Assembly: GCA_948946035.1 (NCBI GenBank)
Contig: CARBKU010000019.1
Span: 4,296 to 12,081 of the forward strand
DNA: 7,786 bases
Source of the DNA: an uncultured Clostridia bacterium
GTDB lineage: Bacteria > Bacillota > Clostridia > TANB77 > CAG-508
Direction: 5' to 3'
In this document: positions 1 through 6,259 of the stretch, piece by piece
Position numbering within the stretch: the stretch's first letter is position 1
How the letters are laid out: the number at the start of each line of letters is the position of its first letter
Made by a program: the position numbers and the translations under genes
The notes under the pieces: generated by a model
The model's database searches: none
Told to the model about the DNA's origin: nothing
Seen by the model: only the letters and a program-made list of their open reading frames with translations

Positions 1-1
1 T

Positions 2-541
2 CAACAAGCATTATATAATACTTATTATGCATTTCTTTGAGATGATAAAGAAAAAGAAATAAATCTACTAAAATATATATGTACAGGTTTTGACCAAGGT
101 CCTAAAATAAATAATATGCTTACACTTTCATATGTTTTTAAAGTTACGAATATGAAAAAAAGAGCATTTGGAGAATGTCACAGATTAAAAGGACTACTAC
201 GTTTTCAAGAAATAGGAAATAATTTGTTTTATTCTTCTATACACCCAGACAATTCTATAATAGAACCTTTAGGTCAACATTTTATTAGAAGACTTCCTGC
301 TCAAAACTTTATTATACATGATAAAATAAGAGATATATGCTTTATTTACAATTGTAAAGAATATCAAATTATAGATAGTACAAATTTAAAAATTCCTAAT
401 ATTTCTGAAAATGAACAAAAATATCAAGAATTATGGAAATTGTTTTTTAAAACTATTGCAATTAAAGAAAGAACAAATCCTAGATGTCAAATGCAATATA
501 TGCCAAAGAAGTATTGGAAAGATTTAATAGAAGAACCCTAG
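2..541 (+). pseudogene. TIGR03915/DUF4130 family putative DNA repair protein, 5'-truncated by the window, with an in-frame TGA
   Basis: The frame is open from the left edge except for a TGA at 38-40, and it ends with TAG at 539-541. The part after the TGA contains features I recall from the TIGR03915/DUF4130 family: KYICTGFDQGPK, a HRLKGLLRF-like segment, IHPDNSI, NFIIHDK, ELWKLFFKTIAIKERTNPR and a C-terminal MPKKYWK. The family is usually about 240-260 residues. It is often encoded next to a radical-SAM partner (TIGR03916), which would lie to the left of this window. Family-like sequence also precedes the TGA (ALYNTYYAFL) and continues directly after it (DDKEKEINLLKYI). So the ATG at 116, the first one available after the stop, is probably not the native start. 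The homologous position is often Ser, and TCA to TGA is a single change. A nonsense mutation or a sequence error both fit. Biochemical function is not established; a DNA repair or modification role is inferred from the family name and partner. Confidence 0.72.
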
Positions 542-1677
542 TCTTCTATCATCTTTCTTGTTTCTTCTTTCACTTTCTTGTCTAATGCTAAAATTTCTTC
601 TACAGTATTTAATTCTAAAGGTTTATGATAATCTAGCATCTTTTTAATTCCACTAGGAATTTGTGTATATTTTATCTTTTTATTTAAAAATGCATCTACT
701 AGTACTTCATTTGCAGCATTTAATACAACTTGATAGCTATGTCCTTTTTGTATTGCTTCAAAAGCTAATTTTAAGCATTGAAATTTTTCTAAATTTGGTT
801 TTTCAAAAGATAATTGTGCAATATCAAATAAATTAATCTTTTCTATATTATTTTCTAATCTATTTGGATAATTTAGTGCATATGCTATTGGTATTTGCAT
901 TGATTTTGGCCCTAAATTTGCCATAATTGTTCCATCTATAAATTGTACCATAGAATGTACTATACTTTTTCTATGTACTACAACTTGTATTTGTTCTGGA
1001 TTTACATCAAATAACCATTTTGCCTCTATAACTTCAAATCCTTTATTCATCATTGTAGAAGAATCAATTGTAACTTTTGGTCCCATTTTCCATGTTGGAT
1101 GATTTAAAGCTTGCTCTACTGTTATATCATCTGTTATTTCTTTATCAAAAAATGGACCTCCTGATGCAGTTAATAATATTTTATCTATTTTGTTTTGCTT
1201 TTCTCCTTGCAAACATTGCATAATAGCACTATGTTCACTATCTACTGTTAATAAAATTGCATTGTTTTCCTTAGCAGTATCCATTATTAATTTTCCACCA
1301 GCTACCAAAACCTCTTTATTAGCTAATGCTACTGTTTTGCCATTTTTAATCATATTATATGTTGGTTTCAAGCCTGCAATTCCCACTAGAGCAGATACAC
1401 CAATATCAAAATCTGTCAATTTTGATATTTCTTCCATTCCTTCTTCACCATAATAAATATCTAAATTTGAATACTTTTCTTTTAATCTGTTAGCATTTTC
1501 TTCTGATGTAATATATACATTTTGTGGTTTAAATTCTTCAATTTGTTGTATTAATTTATCAATATTTTTTCCAGCTACTAATGTAACTGCCTTAAATAAA
1601 TTTGGATTTTCTCTAATTACATTTAATGTGCTATCTCCAATAGAACCTGTTGAACCAAAAATTGCAATTTTTTTCAT
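538..1677 (-). CDS. dxr: 1-deoxy-D-xylulose 5-phosphate reductoisomerase
   Basis: DXR (IspC) is the cytosolic enzyme that converts DXP to 2-C-methyl-D-erythritol 4-phosphate with NADPH, the first committed step of the MEP isoprenoid pathway and the fosmidomycin target. At 379 aa it has normal family length. The NADPH-binding GSTGSIG is at residues 8-14 and ALANKE at 117-122. VDSEHSA (145-151) supplies probable metal ligands D146 and E148. ASGGPF is at 171-176, HPTWKMG at 193-199, and NKGFE (211-215) gives the third ligand E215. AANEV is near 321-325. All catalytic signatures look intact. The ATG is preceded by AGAGGA (1685-1690) at 7 nt spacing. It is the last gene of the minus-strand run, 19 nt after the DUF4097 gene, so it is probably co-transcribed. 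Its TAG overlaps the stop of the convergent DUF4130 gene. In many Bacillota dxr sits with cdsA or rseP, so this setting is atypical. The product should feed undecaprenyl phosphate synthesis. Confidence 0.97.
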   Translation of the reverse strand: MKKIAIFGSTGSIGDSTLNVIRENPNLFKAVTLVAGKNIDKLIQQIEEFKPQNVYITSEENANRLKEKYSNLDIYYGEEGMEEISKLTDFDIGVSALVGIAGLKPTYNMIKNGKTVALANKEVLVAGGKLIMDTAKENNAILLTVDSEHSAIMQCLQGEKQNKIDKILLTASGGPFFDKEITDDITVEQALNHPTWKMGPKVTIDSSTMMNKGFEVIEAKWLFDVNPEQIQVVVHRKSIVHSMVQFIDGTIMANLGPKSMQIPIAYALNYPNRLENNIEKINLFDIAQLSFEKPNLEKFQCLKLAFEAIQKGHSYQVVLNAANEVLVDAFLNKKIKYTQIPSGIKKMLDYHKPLELNTVEEILALDKKVKEETRKMIED

Positions 1678-1696
1678 TTTTCATTCCTCTTTTCTT

Positions 1697-2542
1697 CTAT
1701 TCTTTAATATTAATAGTAGTTTCTCCTACTCCTGCATTTACTTTTACAGCAACATTACCATTACCTATAGTTTCATCATCTCTAACTTTATTACCATTAA
1801 CTGTAAAATTTCCTAAACCTGTTTCTGCTTTTATTTTATATTTTGATTCATTTCCTTTTAAATTTAGTTCTAATTTTCCAACTCCAGAGTCAATATCTCC
1901 ACTATCTTCAATTTTTCCTGTCATAACTAGCTTGCCAATTCCACTTTCCAACTTTAAAGTATCTATAGTTGAATCTTTGATAATAGTCTCCCCTGCTCCA
2001 CATTCTATTTTAGCAGATTTAGCAATAATATTTTGTATTTCGCATTTTCCAACACCAATTTGTAAATCTAATTTATCAGAATTCAAATATTCTATATTTG
2101 AATCATTAACTCCTGTTTCAATATTAATTTTGTCAAATGTAATATTTTCTGGAATATAAATGATTACTTTTGGTACATAATTTTGACTTTCAAACCAACT
2201 GATATTAAACTTTTTGTCTTTTATTTTTAAAGTATTTCCATTAGCTTTACATTCAAATTGATTTGATACATCATAAGTTTCTACTTTTAGTTTATCTCCT
2301 TTTTTAATTTGTAATTTACAGACACTTAATTCTATTTCTAAATTTTTGATATTAGAATAATCTTCTGTCCATTCATTATTGATTATTTGAGATGGCTCTC
2401 TATTATTTCGATAATTTTCAATTCCTATTGTTACTCCAAAAATAGTTGTAAGTGTAGCTACTATTGCTCCTACAATAATAATTACAAGGTAAATTGCAAA
2501 AGCTATTGCTCCATATTTTATTATTTTTTGAAAAGATGTCAT
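1697..2542 (-). CDS. membrane-anchored DUF4097-type beta-repeat protein
   Basis: This 281-aa protein has a short N-terminal tail, one long hydrophobic segment (about residues 11-38) and a region rich in beta-strand and polar residues. It is probably a membrane-anchored extracytoplasmic domain. From about residue 140 it has a repeated pattern, hydrophobic strand, then G-x-G, then hydrophobic strand: GVGK 163, GAGE 182, GIGK 201, GVGK 220, GLGN 242, GVGE 271. The first four are exactly 19 residues apart, which suits a parallel beta-helix. This matches the DUF4097 / putative adhesin (LiaG-like) families found beside LiaF, PadR or DUF1700 genes in Bacillota. The biochemical function is unknown; an envelope-stress role is inferred from neighbours. 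Its ATG overlaps the TGA of the upstream LiaF-like gene (ATGA). A GGAGGT within that gene (2554-2559) serves as ribosome binding site, so translational coupling is likely. It stops with TAG 19 nt before dxr. Confidence 0.85.
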   Translation of the reverse strand: MTSFQKIIKYGAIAFAIYLVIIIVGAIVATLTTIFGVTIGIENYRNNREPSQIINNEWTEDYSNIKNLEIELSVCKLQIKKGDKLKVETYDVSNQFECKANGNTLKIKDKKFNISWFESQNYVPKVIIYIPENITFDKINIETGVNDSNIEYLNSDKLDLQIGVGKCEIQNIIAKSAKIECGAGETIIKDSTIDTLKLESGIGKLVMTGKIEDSGDIDSGVGKLELNLKGNESKYKIKAETGLGNFTVNGNKVRDDETIGNGNVAVKVNAGVGETTINIKE

Positions 2543-3222
2543 TTTATTTCAACACCTCCAAATATAGCTGTACTATTGATATAAATTGTTGGTAAACTTT
2601 CATTATATTGATTTTTTGCTTTATTACTTGTTCCTCCAAATATTGGAGTTGATTTTACTTGAATATTAACATTTGTAGGTACTATTATTTCAATTCCTCC
2701 AAAAATAGCATTTGCATTAATTACAGCATCTTTTGTTATGTTTGCTTTTTCTAATCTTATTTGTACACTTCCAAATACAGCATCTAAATTTGCTCCATTA
2801 AATTCTTGTCCTGTAAAATCAGCATTTTGTGAAGCAAAAGTTGCACAATATTCTTGTAAGTTATCTTTATTAGAGTTTAATTCTTTTATTTTACCACTTA
2901 CTTTTTTGTTTATATTATCTTTAAATAAAATACTAATTCCTATCATTACTAGTATAAATGGAAAGATTAATTTTCCAATTATTTTAAATGATAAAAGATC
3001 TTGTGCACAAAGTAGTAATACTATTCCTACTACTAACCATATAAAACTCCAAATTCTTCCTTCTCCTTTAATAAATTCAATTATGCTTGGAACAATAATA
3101 AATAATGTCCACCATCCTTTAAAAAATATATTTATATTAGTAATTCCCATTGCATTTAAACCAAAAATTACTCCTACTACTATAAATACTATCCCCCATA
3201 AAATATTTCCAAATTTTTTCAT
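2539..3222 (-). CDS. LiaF-like membrane protein (DUF5668-type transmembrane region plus LiaF-like C-terminal domain)
   Basis: The first half of this 227-aa protein has four probable membrane helices (about residues 5-24, 36-52, 58-74 and 80-100), with WW and WSF aromatic clusters typical of the DUF5668/LiaI-LiaF region. The second half is a soluble beta-rich domain with repeated short motifs: AVFGSVQI (148-155), AIFGGIEI (172-179), PIFGG (193-197) and AIFGGVEI (219-226). This is the LiaF C-terminal pattern. LiaF proteins are membrane partners of envelope-stress sensors; in Bacillus subtilis LiaF inhibits the LiaS kinase. No two-component genes are in this window, so an actual Lia-type circuit is not shown. 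The ATG is fixed by an in-frame TAA five codons upstream. Only a weak purine tract (AAGAAGAAA) lies directly before it; a better AGGAG is about 29 nt away behind an inverted repeat. The gene ends in TGA inside the ATG of the DUF4097 gene, with which it surely forms a pair. Confidence 0.88.
   Translation of the reverse strand: MKKFGNILWGIVFIVVGVIFGLNAMGITNINIFFKGWWTLFIIVPSIIEFIKGEGRIWSFIWLVVGIVLLLCAQDLLSFKIIGKLIFPFILVMIGISILFKDNINKKVSGKIKELNSNKDNLQEYCATFASQNADFTGQEFNGANLDAVFGSVQIRLEKANITKDAVINANAIFGGIEIIVPTNVNIQVKSTPIFGGTSNKAKNQYNESLPTIYINSTAIFGGVEIK
2554..2559 (-). promoter_or_regulatory. ribosome binding site for the DUF4097 gene, inside the LiaF-like coding sequence
   Basis: GGAGGT lies 11 nt upstream of the ATG at 2542. 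The same bases are the Gly-Gly codons of the last FGGV motif of the LiaF-like protein. Together with the ATGA overlap they fix the DUF4097 start and support coupled translation. Confidence 0.65.
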
Positions 3223-3232
3223 TTTCTTCTTA

Positions 3233-3248
3233 TGACATTAAAATGTCA
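3233..3248. promoter_or_regulatory. perfect inverted repeat in the leader of the LiaF-like gene, candidate operator or RNA hairpin
   Basis: TGACATT (3233-3239) and AATGTCA (3242-3248) are exact reverse complements around 2 nt. The repeat sits between a good AGGAG (minus strand, 3252-3256) and the ATG at 3222. As DNA it has the ACAT/ATGT half-site layout of PadR-like operators, and PadR genes often neighbour DUF4097 genes. As RNA, folding would shorten the gap from AGGAG to ATG from 29 to about 13 nt. Confidence 0.45.
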
Positions 3249-3265
3249 CATCTCCTTTCTTTTTT

Positions 3266-3294
3266 ATTATATTTTCTTGTTTCTTAAATAGAAA
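3266..3294 (-). promoter_or_regulatory. possible internal promoter for the LiaF-like/DUF4097/dxr genes
   Basis: A consensus TATAAT (minus strand, 3266-3271) has a weak -35 TTTCTA (3289-3294) at 17 nt, overlapping the end of the nucleotidase gene. The predicted start near 3259 would put the AGGAG at 3252-3256 and the inverted repeat at 3233-3248 in the transcribed leader. Confidence 0.4.
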
Positions 3295-4081
3295 CATTTT
3301 TAAAAACTAATTTTTCAATATTTTGAAATGTTGCATCTTCTTTATCTAAAACAATATCAAAATTTTTATTATAAATATCTAAATTTATCTCATTTGGTAA
3401 TAATCCAATTGTTATAACTTCATTTAACTTTTCTTTTGGCACCATTTTTGTGTCATCTATAAGGTCTCCTACCAATATTCCATGTTGTTTTTGCTTTATT
3501 TTTTCTTCAAATTCTTTTGACAAGTGTCCTTCCATACTTTTATTTAATGTATGAATCATTTTGTCATCAAATTTTTTCATGTTTCCTTTTTCATCAAATT
3601 TTATAAAGTTGCTTATTATATACATGTTTTCAAAGTAACATTCGTTTTTCTTTAAAAATTCTTTTATTACATTTCCTATTCCTGCTGATAAAATTATTAG
3701 TGGTATTTTGCAATTATTTGCTTTTTTTATAAATTCTTTTGCTCCTTTTCTAAATGTTAGATTACTTTGTTTTATCGATTTTTCTATATCTTCTTTTGTC
3801 AAATTATATTCATAATATGTATTTATACTTTTTGAATACCATTCTACAATGTATTTTTCTTTTTCTTTTTCATCTATTGTATAGTCTATTTCTATTGGTG
3901 CGTAGTATTCATAAATTTTATCTGCTTCTTCGTTAAATTCTTCACCTAATTGTAGTCCACATACTGCCCATGAGTCTTTACTTTCAAAGCTTGTGATTGT
4001 TTTATCAAAGTCTAATATTATATAGGTATTTTCTTTTTTTATTTCTAATTTTTCTAGTTTGTTTGTGTTTATATATTGCAT
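3284..4081 (-). CDS. UMPH-1-type pyrimidine 5'-nucleotidase (HAD superfamily)
   Basis: This 265-aa cytosolic HAD hydrolase has motif I DFDKTIT at residues 24-30 (nucleophile D24, acid/base D26). Motif II is LSAGIG at 131-136. The motif III lysine is in HTLNKSMEGH (about K180), and motif IV is GDLIDD (205-210). Several segments match the cytosolic 5'-nucleotidase III / UMPH-1 family (PF05822) as I recall it: SAGIGNVIKEFL, ISNFIKFDEKG, the LIHVYNKHDG-like MIHTLNKSMEG, ITIGLLPNE and FDIVLDKED. That family dephosphorylates UMP and CMP and is best known from eukaryotes, with scattered bacterial members. The substrate here is inferred from that resemblance; another phosphatase substrate remains possible. 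The ATG has AAAGGGAT 5-6 nt upstream (4087-4094). The gene is first in the minus-strand run, downstream of a good promoter that contains an inverted repeat, and ends 61 nt before the LiaF-like gene. Confidence 0.85.
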   Translation of the reverse strand: MQYINTNKLEKLEIKKENTYIILDFDKTITSFESKDSWAVCGLQLGEEFNEEADKIYEYYAPIEIDYTIDEKEKEKYIVEWYSKSINTYYEYNLTKEDIEKSIKQSNLTFRKGAKEFIKKANNCKIPLIILSAGIGNVIKEFLKKNECYFENMYIISNFIKFDEKGNMKKFDDKMIHTLNKSMEGHLSKEFEEKIKQKQHGILVGDLIDDTKMVPKEKLNEVITIGLLPNEINLDIYNKNFDIVLDKEDATFQNIEKLVFKNVSI

Positions 4082-4097
4082 TTTTTATCCCTTTTGT

Positions 4098-4126
4098 ATT
4101 TTACTATATATATTAGTAAATTGCAA
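4098..4126 (-). promoter_or_regulatory. sigma-A-type promoter of the 5'-nucleotidase gene
   Basis: On the minus strand a -35 TTGCAA (4121-4126) is followed after exactly 17 nt by -10 TAAAAT (4098-4103). The predicted start near 4091 gives a very short leader before the ATG at 4081, overlapping the ribosome binding site, so the true start may differ. It would drive the nucleotidase and possibly the rest of the minus-strand run. Confidence 0.55.
4100..4120. promoter_or_regulatory. inverted repeat filling the -35/-10 spacer, candidate operator
   Basis: Perfect 7-bp arms TTTACTA (4100-4106) and TAGTAAA (4114-4120) flank a 7-nt TATATAT centre. The repeat lies between and partly over the -35 and -10 boxes of the nucleotidase promoter, where a bound dimeric repressor would block RNA polymerase. 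A+T-rich sequence makes chance palindromes more likely, so this is a candidate only. Confidence 0.4.
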
Positions 4127-4159
4127 TACTTTTTATGTTAATTTAAAAGTGAATTTTTA

Positions 4160-4189
4160 TTGCAACTTTTTTATTAAACTGCATATTTT
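4160..4189 (+). promoter_or_regulatory. possible promoter of asd-dapA
   Basis: TTGCAA (4160-4165) is followed after 18 nt by TATTTT (4184-4189), about 36 nt before the asd ATG. The -10 box is poor; CATATT at 4182-4187 with a 16-nt spacer is an alternative. Some promoter must lie in this divergent 143-nt gap (4082-4224), which otherwise holds only the nucleotidase promoter and its inverted repeat. Confidence 0.3.
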
Positions 4190-4224
4190 TTAATAATAGA
4201 AAAAAATATTGGAGGTAATAAAAA

Positions 4225-5211
4225 ATGAGTAAAAAATATAAAGTAGCAATTGTTGGTGCTACAGGATTAGTTGGTAGAACTGTATTAAAAGTATTAGAAG
4301 AAAAAAATCTTTATCACTTAAATTACACATTATTTTCATCTCAAAAATCTGCAGGTTCAAGAATAAAATTTTTCAATACAGATTACATAGTATGTCAATT
4401 AGATGAGAATTCATTCAATACTAAATTTGATTTTGCAATCTTTTGTGCAGGAGGCTCTGTTTCTGAAAAATACGCACCAATTGCTGCACAAAGTGGATGT
4501 ATAGTAATTGACAACAGTAGTATATTTAGAATGGATCCAAATGTACCCTTAGTGGTTCCAGAGGTGAATCCTGGAGACATATTTAAAAATAAAGGAATAA
4601 TTGCGAATCCCAATTGTTCAACAATTCAGGCTGTTTTGCCTTTAAAGCCATTAGATGATAACTACACTATTAAAAGGATAGTTTATTCTACCTATCAGGC
4701 AGTATCTGGTGCAGGACGTTTTGGAATTGAAGATTTAGAAAATAAATTTAGTGGAGAAAATTTAAAAAAGTTTCCTCATTCAATTTATAATAACTGTTTG
4801 CCACACATAGATGTATTTATGCAAGATGGGTATACCAAAGAAGAACACAAAATGATTAATGAAACAAGAAAAATATTCAATAAGCCAGATTTACCTGTAA
4901 CAGCTACAGCTGTTAGAGTTCCTATTGTAAATTGCCATGGTGAATCAATTAATATTGAACTAGAAAAAGATTTTGATATTTATGATGTAAAAGTTCAACT
5001 TCAAAATTCCCCTGGCATTATTGTTGTTGATGACCCAGAAAAAAATTACTATCCATTGGCTAGTCAAGTTGATGGAAACAATGAGGTATTTGTTGGAAGA
5101 ATTAGAAGAGACCACAGTGTAAAATATGGAATTAATATATGGGTTGTAGCTGACAATTTAAGAAAAGGTGCTGCTACAAATGCTGTACAAATACTAGAAA
5201 AGTTAATATAA
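4225..5211 (+). CDS. asd: aspartate-semialdehyde dehydrogenase
   Basis: Asd reduces L-4-aspartyl phosphate to L-aspartate 4-semialdehyde with NADPH in the cytosol. This is the branch point to diaminopimelate/lysine and to threonine, methionine and isoleucine. The 328-aa length is typical. The Rossmann glycine motif GATGLVG is at residues 11-17. SAGSRI (42-47) and the FCAGGSVS region (73-80) follow. The nucleophile is C131 in NPNCSTIQ (128-135). YQAVSGAGR (157-165) carries the conserved Gln, Q158. RVP (231-233) and H238 are the substrate-binding and catalytic residues. The start has GGAGG at 4211-4215, 9 nt upstream. dapA follows after 16 nt with a second GGAGG, so the two form an operon for the first DAP steps. 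dapB is not in the window. I see no lysine riboswitch in the 143-nt leader region. No residue appears missing. Confidence 0.97.
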   Translation: MSKKYKVAIVGATGLVGRTVLKVLEEKNLYHLNYTLFSSQKSAGSRIKFFNTDYIVCQLDENSFNTKFDFAIFCAGGSVSEKYAPIAAQSGCIVIDNSSIFRMDPNVPLVVPEVNPGDIFKNKGIIANPNCSTIQAVLPLKPLDDNYTIKRIVYSTYQAVSGAGRFGIEDLENKFSGENLKKFPHSIYNNCLPHIDVFMQDGYTKEEHKMINETRKIFNKPDLPVTATAVRVPIVNCHGESINIELEKDFDIYDVKVQLQNSPGIIVVDDPEKNYYPLASQVDGNNEVFVGRIRRDHSVKYGINIWVVADNLRKGAATNAVQILEKLI

Positions 5212-5227
5212 TTTTGGAGGTACATAT

Positions 5228-6097
5228 ATGAAAAAGATTTTATTTAAAGGCTGTGGTACAGCTATTGCAACACCTTTTAATGAAAGTGGTGTTAATATTG
5301 AAGAATTTAGAAAACTAGTTAAATTTCAAGTAGAAAATCATGTCGATAGTATAATTGTTTGTGGAACTACTGGTGAGTCTTCTGCAATGACAGAAGAAGA
5401 AAAAATGAAAATTATCAGATGTGCAATTGAAACAGTTGATAAAAAAGTACCAATTATTGTAGGTACTGGTAGTAATAATACTAAACAGGCAATAGAAAAT
5501 AGCAAATTGGCTCAAAGTTTAGGAGCAGATGGATTGTTGGTAGTAACTCCTTATTATAATAAAACTACGCAAAGTGGATTAATTGCTCATTATAAAGCGA
5601 TTGCAGAAAGTGTTTCAATTCCTATTATTTTATATAATGTACCAAGTAGAACAGGTGTAAACATTTTGCCTAAAACTTGCTTTGAACTTTCAAAACTTCC
5701 TAATATTGTTGCTATAAAAGAGGCAAGTGGAAATATTTCACAAGTTGCAGAAATTGCTAATCTTTGTGGAGATAATTTGAATATTTACTCTGGAAATGAT
5801 GACCAAATAATTCCTATATTGTCTTTAGGTGGTATTGGTGTTATATCTGTACTTTCTAACATTAAGCCTCAACTTACTCATGATATGGTACACTACTTTT
5901 TAAATGGAAATATACAAAAAGCTAGACAATTGCAATTAGAGTCTCTCCCTCTTATTAAGTTATTGTTTTCAGAAGTTAATCCTATACCAGTAAAAGCTGC
6001 TCTAAATATTATAGGTTATAACTTTGGAAATCCACGATTACCTTTAACTCCTATTTCTAATAAAAATTTTGAATTATTAAAAAAGATACTATCTTAA
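5228..6097 (+). CDS. dapA: 4-hydroxy-tetrahydrodipicolinate synthase
   Basis: DapA condenses pyruvate with L-aspartate 4-semialdehyde, the product of the upstream gene, to give 4-hydroxy-tetrahydrodipicolinate. This commits carbon to diaminopimelate (peptidoglycan) and lysine. The enzyme is cytosolic and normally a homotetramer. At 289 aa it is full length. GTAIATPF opens the TIM barrel (residues 10-17). GTTGESSAM (46-54) carries the catalytic threonine pair. TPYYNK is at 107-112 (Y110). YNVPSRTG (136-143) has the catalytic Y136 and R141, and the Schiff-base lysine is K164 in IKEASG. GNDD (189-192) and GGIGVISV (201-208) are also family signatures. Its ATG has GGAGG at 5216-5220 with 7 nt spacing, 16 nt after asd. 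It is almost certainly co-transcribed with asd. No clear hairpin terminator is visible after its TAA, so read-through to the HD gene is possible. Confidence 0.97.
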   Translation: MKKILFKGCGTAIATPFNESGVNIEEFRKLVKFQVENHVDSIIVCGTTGESSAMTEEEKMKIIRCAIETVDKKVPIIVGTGSNNTKQAIENSKLAQSLGADGLLVVTPYYNKTTQSGLIAHYKAIAESVSIPIILYNVPSRTGVNILPKTCFELSKLPNIVAIKEASGNISQVAEIANLCGDNLNIYSGNDDQIIPILSLGGIGVISVLSNIKPQLTHDMVHYFLNGNIQKARQLQLESLPLIKLLFSEVNPIPVKAALNIIGYNFGNPRLPLTPISNKNFELLKKILS

Positions 6098-6192
6098 ATA
6101 ATTATCATTGTTCCAGTTCATAGTATTTTACAAGGAAATATGGAAAATTTTGGCACAATTTATGTATTTTTTCTTAATTTTTTTGTAGGATA

Positions 6193-6222
6193 TTGTAATC
6201 TATATTATAATTATGTTATACT
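6193..6222 (+). promoter_or_regulatory. extended -10 promoter of the HD-domain gene
   Basis: TTGTAA (6193-6198) and TATACT (6217-6222) are separated by 18 nt, and a TG at 6214-6215 gives an extended -10. The predicted start near 6229 leaves a leader of about 30 nt that includes AAGAGGGA. The rest of the 162-nt gap after dapA (6098-6192) is A+T-rich with T runs, and I see no stable hairpin in it. Confidence 0.6.
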
Positions 6223-6259
6223 AAAATTGAATTACATATGAATTAAAGAGGGATTTTTA

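Noticed and set aside
38..40. TGA read as tryptophan, glycine or selenocysteine
   Set aside because: All tryptophans I checked in the window are TGG, and TGA ends the LiaF-like gene in an ATGA overlap. The homologous position is usually not Cys, and I saw no obvious selenocysteine hairpin just after it.
1190..1453. Plus-strand open frame opposite dxr, and similar open frames opposite the DUF4097, LiaF-like, nucleotidase, asd, dapA and deacetylase genes
   Set aside because: They lie wholly within clearly recognised genes on the other strand, have low-complexity hydrophobic or aromatic translations and no family resemblance.
4082..4224. Lysine riboswitch or T-box leader before asd
   Set aside because: The gap is only 143 nt, very A+T-rich, holds a divergent promoter, and shows none of the conserved stems, T-box sequence or terminator expected.
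6098..6192. Terminator after dapA
   Set aside because: There are T runs but no stem longer than about 5 bp before them.
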